Shown: in pieces, positions 1-6,141 of the stretch | Layout: every line of letters starts with the position of its first letter | Numbering within the stretch: the first letter of the stretch is position 1 | DNA from: SZUA-430 sp046153995 | GTDB taxonomy: Bacteria > Pseudomonadota > Alphaproteobacteria > Micropepsales > Micropepsaceae | Direction: 5' to 3' | Length of the DNA: 9,622 bases | NCBI GenBank assembly: GCA_046153995.1 | Contig: JBJXEH010000306.1 | Span: 1 to 9,622, forward strand | Position numbers and translations under genes: made by a program | Notes under the pieces: model-generated | Databases searched by the model: none | Told to the model about the DNA's origin: nothing | The model's input: the letters and a program-made list of their open reading frames with translations, nothing else

Positions 1-86
1 TCGACTGCCGCGCGCACTAGCGGGCTTGCCGCACGTTCGCGTTCGCCGCTTGAATGCCCGCTTCCCGAATCGGTTGAGGAGCGGAC

Positions 87-653
87 ATGGCCGAAGGTGT
101 CGAACTTGAGTTCAACGAAACCAACAAACGCATCGGCATTCTGATTGCCGTGATGGCGGGCGTGCTGGCGTTTTCGGAAGCGGGCGGCAGCAACGCCTCC
201 GCCGATGCGCTGCGCGGCACGGTGGAGCTGTCGAACACGTGGTCGTTCTTTCAGGCCAAGACCATCCGTATGACGACGCTGAAAGCGCAGGCCGAGTCGC
301 TGGAGTTGCTGACCGCCGAGATGGCACCGGGCCCGCAGCGCGAGGCTGTGACGAAGACGATCGCCGATTGGCGCGCGACCGCGGCGCGCTACGACAGCGA
401 GCCCGAGACCGGCGAGGGCCGCAAGGAACTCTCGGCACGCGCGAAGACGATCGAGACAGACCGCGACAACGCCGCGGCGGCGAACGCGACGTACGACCTG
501 TCGAGTTCGGCGTTGCAGCTCGGCATTTTGCTTGCCTCCGCCGCGGTGGTGACGGGCGTGCTGTGGCTCGCCTATATCGGCGCGGGGCTGGGCGTGGTGG
601 GCACGGTGCTGGGGTTCATGGGGCTTTGGGCACCGCATGTTTTGGGTGGGTGA
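87..653 (+). CDS. DUF4337 family membrane protein
   Basis: This 188-residue protein resembles the DUF4337 family, whose biochemical role is unknown. Three hydrophobic segments are visible: residues about 14-32 near the N-terminus, 142-163, and 164-184 at the C-terminus. Between the first two lies a charged, largely helical region (about 45-135). It includes the NTWSFFQAKTIR stretch (50-61), which I recall as typical of the family. The length and the arrangement of one N-terminal helix plus a C-terminal helical pair also fit. The start is well supported: GAGGAG at 76-81 sits 5 nt before the ATG. The protein should lie in the inner membrane with the helical region on one side. No operon partner is visible in the window. 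Family assignment is by pattern recall; function is unknown. Confidence 0.85.
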   Translation: MAEGVELEFNETNKRIGILIAVMAGVLAFSEAGGSNASADALRGTVELSNTWSFFQAKTIRMTTLKAQAESLELLTAEMAPGPQREAVTKTIADWRATAARYDSEPETGEGRKELSARAKTIETDRDNAAAANATYDLSSSALQLGILLASAAVVTGVLWLAYIGAGLGVVGTVLGFMGLWAPHVLGG

Positions 654-744
654 GGTGTCCGGATTGTCCGTGCCATGTGAGAAAGGCGGCGCGCCTGGTT
701 TGCGGCGGCGCAGAGCCGTTTGATACGCGCCAAGGCGGACACGG

Positions 745-765
745 CGGACAGGGGTCGCCTGTCCG
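745..765. repeat. perfect 8-bp stem hairpin
   Basis: CGGACAGG (745-752) and CCTGTCCG (758-765) are exact reverse complements around a 5-nt loop GGTCG. An outer CAAG (731-734) and CTTG (767-770) also pair, across unequal flanks. It lies about 90 nt after the stop of the DUF4337 gene and could end that transcript. No T tract follows on either strand, so a classical intrinsic terminator is not shown. Confidence 0.5.
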
Positions 766-890
766 GCTTGGTGTGTCGGTTGTCCGGATTGGCGGTGATC
801 GTGGTTCGGTGATCGGGATTGGGTGTTGGTGGGCATGAGGCTCTGTCCCCGTAATTTCTATACCGCGCGCAAAGCAGCTAAATCTTTAGT

Positions 891-909
891 GCGCTCAACG
901 CGTTAGCGC
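891..909. repeat. 19-bp near-palindrome
   Basis: The centre AACGCGTT (897-904 region) is an exact 8-bp palindrome. It is flanked by GCGCT on the left and AGCGC on the right, with a single unpaired C on the left side. Such a compact dyad resembles a dimeric regulator site more than an RNA hairpin, because there is no loop. No gene starts immediately next to it, so what it would control is unknown. Confidence 0.35.
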
Positions 910-940
910 GGAAATGGCAAAATACGATGCGCTTCCTGCC

Positions 941-1037
941 GTTACGGCGTTACAACGGCTGAGTTCCGCCAAAAATGGCGTTACGCGGGTGTTACAAGTG
1001 CCGTTACTTGTAACGCGGTAAGCGAAGGCCCCGTTAC
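941..1037. repeat. GTTAC motif cluster with inverted repeat
   Basis: GTTAC occurs at 941, 949, 980, 991, 1003 and 1033, and its complement GTAAC at 1010, giving seven copies in 97 bp. The core is a perfect 9-bp inverted repeat, GTTACAAGT (991-999) and ACTTGTAAC (1006-1014), around GCCGTT. Outer TTAC/GTAA copies extend the symmetry imperfectly. It could be an array of protein binding sites, a recombination or attachment site at the island edge, or a degenerate repeat. No adjacent integrase or replication gene is present to decide between these. Confidence 0.5.
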
Positions 1038-1194
1038 GCCTCGCGCTGCGGCCAACGATCGTGAAAGTCCTATGCGAATCTCAAGTCACAACCGCTGAAC
1101 ACGCGATCATCAGCTAGGACGCAACATAAGCTAGGCACATAAAACATTCAAGCCGCAGATCGACGCAGGCAGCCTGTCGCACCCGTGTCTTTCA

Positions 1195-1713
1195 TCAAAC
1201 GCTGCCTTTCGGCCAGACCGACATCCACCCCTGATCCAGCCATCGAACATTGGCCGGCCTCTGCGCAGCGGCATCGCCAAAGCGTAGCAGGAACTGTTCT
1301 TTGGTCGCGCATCCAAACCTTACCGGTTCGAGGATTTCGTCCATCTGAACGATGCACAACTCATCCCAATCTCCATTGGCATGAACAAGCGATGTCTTTC
1401 CTCTCGAGTTCTCGGCTGTGATTGCCTTGACCGATACTTTGATCGGCACATCCACCTTCGAGACAACGAAGTCGAAGCCGGCGTTGTTCGTGTGAGGAGG
1501 AACGCGCTGCAACCGGAAGCCGCGGGCACGGTAATCTTGGATTGCCCAAAACTCACCAATGACTCCGACCTTGTTGTCGTTCCCTACGAGAAGCCCAGCC
1601 GCTTTGAGCCGCTCCTGCACCGCGCGAAACCGCCGGCGCGCGTCCGCGTACTGAACGATCGCCGCGCGGGCTTCCGACACCAACTCGGGAGAAATCAGAT
1701 CATCTGCGGTCAT
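1195..1713 (-). CDS. putative PD-(D/E)xK-fold nuclease-like protein
   Basis: This 172-residue protein has no family I can name, but its middle resembles the core of a PD-(D/E)xK nuclease fold. A helix carries E54 in a VIGEFWAIQDYR segment. It is followed by a strand with D81 in NNAGFDFVV and then a strand ending in IKVSVKAI (91-98). The lysine K96 falls where the catalytic lysine of this fold sits, but the position two before it is Ser94 rather than the usual Glu or Gln. An N-terminal helical part (1-45) precedes the core, and a C-terminal part with several tryptophans follows. It lies 24 nt downstream of the HsdR-N-like gene on the same strand, so the two are probably co-transcribed. The ATG has only a weak G-rich region before it. 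DNA cleavage activity is an inference and could be absent. Confidence 0.65.
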   Translation of the reverse strand: MTADDLISPELVSEARAAIVQYADARRRFRAVQERLKAAGLLVGNDNKVGVIGEFWAIQDYRARGFRLQRVPPHTNNAGFDFVVSKVDVPIKVSVKAITAENSRGKTSLVHANGDWDELCIVQMDEILEPVRFGCATKEQFLLRFGDAAAQRPANVRWLDQGWMSVWPKGSV

Positions 1714-1737
1714 GCCGCACCGCCAGCATGTTCGAAG

Positions 1738-2547
1738 TTAGCTTCTGTCGTCATCTTGGCGATGCGCCGTCGATGACGCACGCTCGCCATCAGACCCTTG
1801 CTCTTTCTTGCGCTGGCGCGACCGTTGGAGCTTTTGCACCGTCTTGGCTGCAGCCTTTGCTTCGTCGCTGTCGATGAGATCGCGTTTGATGACTTCGGCG
1901 CTGAGTAGATTCGTTAGGTAATCGTTGTCAACGCTGAGGCCGGGCGACAAGCGGCGGAGTTCTTTCCTCAGTTCATCGACGAGATCTTCGCTCATGAGCA
2001 CGGCGGCGACGGTGAACTTGCTCGTAAGCTGTTTTGTCGTTGCAAGGTCGTCCATCGACCCTTTCGAGAACCCTTCTTTGCTCAAGCTACCAAAGCACTC
2101 AATGACCTCGTCGCTCGTTGGTTTTACCGTAAGCACATCGATTTCAATGACCATCGATTTGTCGATGGGTTGCCCGAAGTGGATGCGATAGACGCGCCAC
2201 ACGTGACCGTTCGTCAGCACGACCCACTCGATCCCCTGGTTCGCGCCGTAGTCGATCGCCTGCTTGACATGAGCCTCTTTCAAATCGAGGCCTATTGCCT
2301 TCGCCTCGATCAGAAACCGAATCTCATTGTCGACTTTCACGGCGAGATCGACGTAGGTGCCCTTGATGGCATGCTCGGTCGTCACGTGCTGGTACTTGTC
2401 ATAGCCCAGAACGTCGCAAAGCATGTCCTGGATGATGACTACGGTATCCGACTCGCCAATATCACGCTGCTTCGCCGCCGCCAGGATTGATTGGTAGCGC
2501 TTCAGTTCGGAAGAAATGCGTGAGGCGACTTTGCTTGAAACCGGCAT
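1738..2547 (-). CDS. stand-alone HsdR-N-type PD-(D/E)xK endonuclease-like protein
   Basis: The 269-residue protein matches the N-terminal nuclease domain found in type I restriction HsdR subunits. The catalytic signature is D67 in YVDLAV followed by E81-A-K83 in FLIEAKAIG. Downstream there is the typical HVKQAIDYGANQGIEWVVL segment with TNG and W117 (residues 94-117). The helicase/translocase motor of a full HsdR is absent, and no hsdM or hsdS gene lies nearby. The reading frame is intact, so this is a free-standing member rather than a broken HsdR. Residues 130-240 form a second, mostly helical domain I do not recognise, and the tail (about 237-269) is highly charged and probably disordered. 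GGGAGA about 9 nt before the ATG supports the start. It heads a probable two-gene operon with the nuclease-like gene 24 nt downstream. A role in defence is inferred; its partner or target is unknown. Confidence 0.8.
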   Translation of the reverse strand: MPVSSKVASRISSELKRYQSILAAAKQRDIGESDTVVIIQDMLCDVLGYDKYQHVTTEHAIKGTYVDLAVKVDNEIRFLIEAKAIGLDLKEAHVKQAIDYGANQGIEWVVLTNGHVWRVYRIHFGQPIDKSMVIEIDVLTVKPTSDEVIECFGSLSKEGFSKGSMDDLATTKQLTSKFTVAAVLMSEDLVDELRKELRRLSPGLSVDNDYLTNLLSAEVIKRDLIDSDEAKAAAKTVQKLQRSRQRKKEQGSDGERASSTAHRQDDDRS

Positions 2548-2745
2548 TCCAATTGTCTCCCGCGGCTATTCAACTTCGCCGTACAAAACATAACGTGCCC
2601 CACAGGCAAATACGATGTGGAAAACTCCATATCTCGCTAGCTCTTACAACCATTAGACGATTTTCGATGGCACATTTCAAAGCGCTAGAGGAGACAGAAT
2701 TCGATATCATGTCCCCTGGTTCTTGAGTGGCGACGGGATTCGGTC
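2548..2745. promoter_or_regulatory. divergent intergenic region
   Basis: This 198-bp AT-richer stretch separates the minus-strand nuclease pair from the plus-strand lipoprotein group, so it must hold promoters for both directions. I cannot pick convincing -35/-10 pairs. An imperfect dyad is present: GATGTGGA (2614-2621) against TCCATATC (2626-2633), with 7 of 8 positions pairing. It lies between the two starts and could be an operator. A 19-codon frame (ATG at 2667, stop ending 2726) is present but not supported as a gene. Confidence 0.4.
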
Positions 2746-3360
2746 ATGACGCATAGCCGGTTCAACACAACTGCATTACTGCTACTCTGCGGTTTGGTTC
2801 TGATTTCGTGTGACCAGTTCGAACGCCAGGCGAGCGACAAGGTCGGCGCTCCAGATGGAAAAGCCACCGCCAAAAACAGCGAACTCGATGACCTGCGGAG
2901 CAGAGTTTCATCGCTTGAGGTTTTTCAGAAGTCGTTGGAATGGCAGGTAAAGGACCTTACCGAGCAACGAGCCGAACTCACCACGGAGCCGGGCTACTCA
3001 CTCCTGCGCAATTCCTTCGGTGTGTTTCCTATCTCATATAACAAGGCAGTTCCCTATCTTGACGGGCACAAAATCTATCTGGACGTTGGAAATCCAACAA
3101 ACATGCGCTTTGTCGGTGCCAAGATCGTGGTTGAATATGGTTCGCCGGCCCCTCGGACTGCAGACGGCAAATTGGATTTTGCGAATTGGGGTGAGTATCG
3201 AGCGGGCCGACGCGAGTACGAAACGAGCGTAACTAACGAGTTTGCACCCGGGTGGTACACAACCATCGAGCTGATCATCACCCCCTCTAAGCCGGAACAA
3301 GTTCGCGAACTTTCCGCCAGCGTACAGTTCAACCAATTGAAATTGACTGGCGTCCGGTAG
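2746..3360 (+). CDS. DUF3251-like lipoprotein
   Basis: This 204-residue protein is a predicted lipoprotein. It has a short positive N-terminus, a hydrophobic stretch (residues 8-20) and a lipobox L19-I20-S21-C22, so C22 should become the lipidated N-terminus. The residue after it is Asp23; in enterobacteria this keeps lipoproteins in the inner membrane, but the rule may not hold here. Residues 45-78 look like a short coiled coil (LRSRVSSLEVFQKSLEWQV). The C-terminal beta-rich domain (about 84-203) contains VPYLDGHKIYLDVGNPT, which resembles the DUF3251 (YajI-type lipoprotein) domain as I recall it. GACGGGA lies 7 nt before the ATG, a modest ribosome binding site. The gene is first of three same-strand genes; the next starts 103 nt after its stop. 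Its function is unknown. Confidence 0.7.
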   Translation: MTHSRFNTTALLLLCGLVLISCDQFERQASDKVGAPDGKATAKNSELDDLRSRVSSLEVFQKSLEWQVKDLTEQRAELTTEPGYSLLRNSFGVFPISYNKAVPYLDGHKIYLDVGNPTNMRFVGAKIVVEYGSPAPRTADGKLDFANWGEYRAGRREYETSVTNEFAPGWYTTIELIITPSKPEQVRELSASVQFNQLKLTGVR

Positions 3361-3463
3361 CGGAGGGCACATGGCCTACGGGGGTGAACATAGGCAACCG
3401 ACTCACTCGCACCGCCAGAGTTTCTTGATAGCCGTGGGCACGTTCCGTTAGCTAGGCTCTCCC

Positions 3464-4090
3464 ATGAAAATTTCTCTACCTCGTTGGACTAGCGTGCGCT
3501 CCTTCGGAAGTGTGAGGTATTTCAATATTTCTTACGCCGTTTTGTTTTTCGTCCCGATTTTTTTTGATTTTTGGGCGAAGGCAGCGCCGGTAGCGAAGAT
3601 ATTTGGCTCGCCTGACGCCTTCCCAGTGACCTTACGCTGGCTTTATGCGGCCAGCCTCTGTTACGCGACCGGTATCGCGATCTATCAGTATTTCTGCCCA
3701 TCGAGAATCAAGCAATTTTCGTCTGCTGCCGAGTACCTGCAAGCAGAGTACGAAATATTTCTTCGCGCGCACCCACATCATCGCGTGAACATAGTTCTTT
3801 CGCACTTGGATAGAACCATTGACGCTAAACTTCGGGCAAAGATTGAGAGGCTTTTGGAGGGGCGCGAAAACGCCAGTGATGAAAATCGCGACGCCGCACA
3901 GCGTGAACTGGACGACCTGGTTGACAGCGCTCACGCCGATGCCATTCAACGATATATGATAACGGCTTACGACAACGACAATAAGCGTCATCCAATAGTG
4001 TGCTGCTTGTCGATTGGCGCGTATGTCCTTGGAACCGTAATTCTTGTAGTTCTGCTGTTTTCGCGCAGCGAGCCAATCCTTCTAGCATAG
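3464..4090 (+). CDS. unknown three-helix membrane protein
   Basis: I do not recognise this 208-residue protein. Three membrane segments are visible: residues about 19-37 (rich in Phe), 57-77 and 177-199. A long hydrophilic, mostly helical region (84-168) lies between the second and third. It includes RVNIVLSHLDRTIDAKLRAKI-like amphipathic helices, which may face the cytoplasm by the positive-inside pattern. There is no enzyme motif I can see. The gene is noticeably AT-rich compared with the window ends, which fits horizontal origin. No good ribosome binding site precedes the ATG (GCTCTCCC). The next gene starts only 9 nt after this stop, so the two are probably translated from one mRNA. Confidence 0.7.
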   Translation: MKISLPRWTSVRSFGSVRYFNISYAVLFFVPIFFDFWAKAAPVAKIFGSPDAFPVTLRWLYAASLCYATGIAIYQYFCPSRIKQFSSAAEYLQAEYEIFLRAHPHHRVNIVLSHLDRTIDAKLRAKIERLLEGRENASDENRDAAQRELDDLVDSAHADAIQRYMITAYDNDNKRHPIVCCLSIGAYVLGTVILVVLLFSRSEPILLA

Positions 4091-4099
4091 GGCCAACAG

Positions 4100-4513
4100 A
4101 TGCTCATCAAGAGTCATATCGACCAATCCGGCACACTTTTGCTCGACGCGTATACCTTTAGCCTAGCGGAATTTGCCGCGGCAGAAGGCGCGCTTGGCCA
4201 AGCAGGTGTCGGAACAAGCCACTCCGTGATCCCTCCCTTAGGATCGCGGCCTGGCCGCAGATATCCAGTTCCGGCAAACCAGATTCAAGCGCTTGAAAAA
4301 ACTCTGAGCGGCCGCTTTGACAGCAAAGGTGGCTTCACTACTCAGACATCGGGAACGGGCTACGCTTGCCGAGAGATAACACCAACAGGTCAAGGGCCTG
4401 GTTGCCAAGAATTCTCGGCGTCGTCAGATGGCGCAGCGATAACAGCATGCGCGCTAATTGCCGGTAATCGGAATTGGCTTGGTGGTGTGCCCTTACCTGG
4501 CTCGTGCAGATGA
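4100..4513 (+). CDS. small unknown protein with four cysteines
   Basis: This 137-residue frame has no recognisable family. It starts 9 nt after the stop of the membrane protein, which favours translational coupling, although the bases before the ATG (GGGCCAACAG) are only a weak ribosome binding site. No signal peptide or membrane segment is seen. The N-terminal third is acidic and hydrophobic (LLLDAYTFSLAEFAAAEGAL), the middle is Gly/Pro/Arg-rich, and the C-terminal half carries four cysteines spread over about 45 residues. The cysteine spacing does not match a known metal-binding motif. It could be a real accessory partner of the membrane protein or a remnant of a longer gene. Its reality rests on position and on the absence of a better frame. 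Confidence 0.5.
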   Translation: MLIKSHIDQSGTLLLDAYTFSLAEFAAAEGALGQAGVGTSHSVIPPLGSRPGRRYPVPANQIQALEKTLSGRFDSKGGFTTQTSGTGYACREITPTGQGPGCQEFSASSDGAAITACALIAGNRNWLGGVPLPGSCR

Positions 4514-4549
4514 GGAACGAATGCGTAGAGGCCGGGGGGCAATTCAAGT

Positions 4550-4564
4550 GTTCGACGTGCGAAC
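4550..4564. repeat. small inverted repeat between convergent genes
   Basis: GTTCG (4550-4554) and CGAAC (4560-4564) pair exactly around ACGTG. The site lies in the 96-bp gap between the convergent ends of the small cysteine protein gene and vsr. It may help stop transcripts from either side, but no T tract accompanies it. Confidence 0.3.
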
Positions 4565-4609
4565 GCGGTGATGGTTTGCGGGTTTCTCCGATTGGTGCGA
4601 GCACGGAGA

Positions 4610-5023
4610 TCAGTTAAGAAATGTGCGAACGCGTCTTTCGATGTCTATCAGTAGCGCTGTTTCGCATTCCCAAATCGTGAGCACCGCCCAGCCTGTTTGG
4701 CGGAGTTGGGTTTGAGCTTTCCGGTCGCGCGCCACATTGGCGGCGAGCTTTTGGTGCCAGTAGCTGGTGTTGGATTTCGGGAGCCTTGCATCGGCGCACG
4801 ACTTCTTTGAGTGCTGATGCCAGAAGCAGCCGTGGACGAAGATGACTTTTCGTTTTGCGGGGAAGACAAGGTCGGGTTTGCCGGGGAGGTCTTTGCGGTG
4901 GAGGCGGAAGCGGTAGCCCAGTTTGTGGACGAGCGAGCGGACGATGCGTTCGGGCTTCATGTCTTTCGAACGGATCGCCGCCATGTTGCGGCTGCGGCGG
5001 GCTTTGGTGAGTTTGTCGGTCAC
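4610..5023 (-). CDS. vsr: very short patch repair endonuclease (Vsr)
   Basis: This is a full-length Vsr endonuclease (137 residues; the E. coli enzyme is of similar size). It nicks next to T:G mismatches that arise when 5-methylcytosine deaminates, so repair restores C:G. The family hallmarks are clear: LPGKPDLVFP with catalytic D51, then VIFVHGCFWHQH with H64, F67, W68 and H69. E25 and W89 also sit where family residues are expected. C66, H71, C76 and C120 are candidate zinc ligands. The GTG start at 5023 overlaps the stop of the NaeI-type gene by 4 nt (GTGA), indicating translational coupling. This ties Vsr to the restriction system: it likely repairs deamination damage at the sites modified by the methyltransferase upstream. 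Target specificity is inferred from context. Confidence 0.95.
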   Translation of the reverse strand: MTDKLTKARRSRNMAAIRSKDMKPERIVRSLVHKLGYRFRLHRKDLPGKPDLVFPAKRKVIFVHGCFWHQHSKKSCADARLPKSNTSYWHQKLAANVARDRKAQTQLRQTGWAVLTIWECETALLIDIERRVRTFLN

Positions 5024-5913
5024 CGCGCGGGGCCGCGCTTCAAGCCGTGTTGCTTGGCGAGTTTGCGTTCGGTTTCGTTCGCCAGTTTGTGGGCGATGAA
5101 TTCGCCTCTTTCGCAGCGCTTGAGGCGCAACGCCTCGATCAGTTTGGCGTCGTAGTTGCCCGACAGCAGGACAATGCCTTCGGCCATCAGTGCGTCGCGC
5201 GCGCCGCCGTTGTGGCGCAGGCGCTTGATCGGGTCCAGTTGTTGCGCCACGTCAATCACGACCTTTCGCGGGATGGGCGTGTCTTGCACCTCGCGGAACA
5301 GGCGGCCTACCCGCTCCGTCCCGCTTTTGCCTTCGAAGATTTTTCCGACTGTTTGGAGGGAGAGCGCGCTCCAAAAATTCGGCGGGTAGGGTTCGTCCCA
5401 GATGAGCCAGCTGATATTCGGCCAAGCTGCTGCCGCGATTTGCGCTTTCTGATCTTGGTTCAGACCTTTCGTCAGGTATTCGCTTTTGGCCACGATGAGG
5501 CCCATCGCGCAGCGTGCGCCGGTCTCGTTCGCGGACGACAAGATGCAAGGCATGCCGATCGCTTCGCGCGGGATCATCCAGCCGCGGTCCATCGTGTGTT
5601 TGATGTCCACGTCCATGTGACCGACCTTTAAGTCCAAGCGGCCCTTCGGGAAGCCCCAGAACTTGCGCAAGCGGATTTCCACGCGCGTGCCGATGTAGGT
5701 TTTTTCGACCTTCTCAAGATCAGTGTAGCTGCGGCGGTCTGTGTTTGGCGTGTCGATGAGTTTGTCGATCTCGTCGCGCAGCATGCCGCAGAAGAATTTG
5801 CGGAGTTCGTCTGCGCCGTTCGAGCTTTTGAGGATGTCGGTTTCGATTTGGGAGAGAACGGCGAAGTCCGGGTGGCCGGGGGCGACTTTGCTTTCGGGGG
5901 CGTTTTTTCGCAT
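5020..5913 (-). CDS. NaeI-family type II restriction endonuclease
   Basis: The 297-residue protein resembles NaeI, a type IIE endonuclease that cuts GCCGGC after binding a second copy of the site. The nuclease core is visible as E79 (GTRVEIRL), D94 (GRLDLKVG) and D103-I-K105 (DVDIKH). From memory the NaeI residues are E70, D86, D95 and K97, so the last three keep their spacing exactly and the Glu is shifted by one. The C-terminal half (about 165-297) should be the DNA-binding domain that holds the effector site. Length is close to NaeI (just over 300). The ATG has no evident Shine-Dalgarno sequence. The next gene, vsr, overlaps by 4 nt; the cognate methyltransferase lies 228 bp upstream. Recognition of GCCGGC is inferred from family membership and not proven. 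Confidence 0.88.
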   Translation of the reverse strand: MRKNAPESKVAPGHPDFAVLSQIETDILKSSNGADELRKFFCGMLRDEIDKLIDTPNTDRRSYTDLEKVEKTYIGTRVEIRLRKFWGFPKGRLDLKVGHMDVDIKHTMDRGWMIPREAIGMPCILSSANETGARCAMGLIVAKSEYLTKGLNQDQKAQIAAAAWPNISWLIWDEPYPPNFWSALSLQTVGKIFEGKSGTERVGRLFREVQDTPIPRKVVIDVAQQLDPIKRLRHNGGARDALMAEGIVLLSGNYDAKLIEALRLKRCERGEFIAHKLANETERKLAKQHGLKRGPAR

Positions 5914-5919
5914 TGGGGT

Positions 5920-5925
5920 TTAATA
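5920..5925 (-). promoter_or_regulatory. possible -10 element for the endonuclease gene
   Basis: Read on the minus strand, TATTAA ends 6 nt before the ATG of the NaeI-type gene. If it is a -10 box, transcription would begin at or next to the start codon and give a leaderless mRNA, which would fit the missing ribosome binding site. No good -35 is seen 17 nt further upstream, so this is tentative. Confidence 0.25.
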
Positions 5926-5953
5926 CCAAAGCCTCGAAGGGTTTGACGCTAGG

Positions 5954-5979
5954 AAAAAAACTGTGGTGGCCCGGCCACC
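5954..5979 (-). terminator. intrinsic terminator-like hairpin after the methyltransferase
   Basis: On the minus strand GGTGGC-CGG-GCCACC forms a 6-bp G/C stem with a 3-nt loop (5979-5965). It is followed by ACAG and then seven T (5960-5954). It lies between the methyltransferase stop and the endonuclease start, so it could stop most read-through from the methyltransferase into the endonuclease. The gap of 4 nt before the T tract makes it slightly weaker than ideal. Confidence 0.55.
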
Positions 5980-6009
5980 TAGAGCCACAACCGCAGGCTC
6001 AAGAAAATA

Positions 6010-6070
6010 TTCACCACGAAGCCACGAAGTGCACGAAGACGCTTTGTGCACTTCGTGGCTTCGTGGTGAA
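6010..6070. repeat. 61-nt CACGAAG hairpin repeat
   Basis: A perfect 25-bp inverted repeat (6010-6034 against 6046-6070) flanks an 11-nt spacer. The spacer itself adds four more pairs, one of them G-T, leaving a loop of only 3 nt. Each arm is made of CACGAAG units (CCACGAAG, CCACGAAG, GCACGAAG). This motif is common as intergenic repeat material in diverse bacteria, from memory. Translating it gives short false proteins in both directions. It sits between the methyltransferase and endonuclease genes. Confidence 0.85.
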
Positions 6071-6093
6071 ATTCTTGTAGCGGTGAATGGGGC

Positions 6094-6127
6094 CCTGGGT
6101 GGCCGGGTCAAGCCCGGCCATGACGAT
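6094..6127 (+). repeat. REP-like element, copy A
   Basis: This 34-nt element has the palindromic core GGCCGGGTCAAGCCCGGCC followed by ATGACGAT. It is identical by eye to copy B at 8187-8220 and differs at one base from copy C at 8063-8096. It lies 14 nt beyond the methyltransferase stop and may act on the 3' end of that mRNA. Confidence 0.85.
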
Positions 6128-6141
6128 GTGAGAGAGGGGCT

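Larger units (their letters stand above)
654..1194. other. gene-free stretch rich in palindromes
   Basis: I find no convincing gene in these roughly 540 bases. The open frames here lack ribosome binding sites or are shadows of neighbouring genes. The first part (655-795) repeats TGTCCG and its complement many times, with TGTCCGGATTG occurring twice. The middle holds a near-palindrome at 891-909 and a GTTAC cluster at 941-1037. From 1040 to 1194 I see nothing specific. The stretch marks the left edge of the accessory block, where composition starts to drop in G+C. Confidence 0.6.

Noticed and set aside
239..838. Long plus-strand open frame overlapping the DUF4337 gene
   Set aside because: Arg/Gly-rich composition typical of a shifted frame in GC-rich DNA, and the overlapping DUF4337 frame has a strong start site and family features.
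654..1194. tRNA gene or CRISPR array as island anchor
   Set aside because: No cloverleaf-type sequence, and the repeats here are short and irregular with no regular spacers.
1738..2547. Possible broken remnant of a full type I HsdR
   Set aside because: The frame is intact with its own start and stop and a charged tail, and no helicase fragments, hsdM or hsdS lie downstream; a stand-alone protein is the simpler reading.
2667..2726. 19-codon frame in the divergent intergenic region
   Set aside because: Short, no ribosome binding site and no leader-peptide features; more likely chance.
5047..5631. Large plus-strand open frame across the NaeI-type gene
   Set aside because: It is the antisense shadow of a gene with clear catalytic motifs and has no recognisable protein features.
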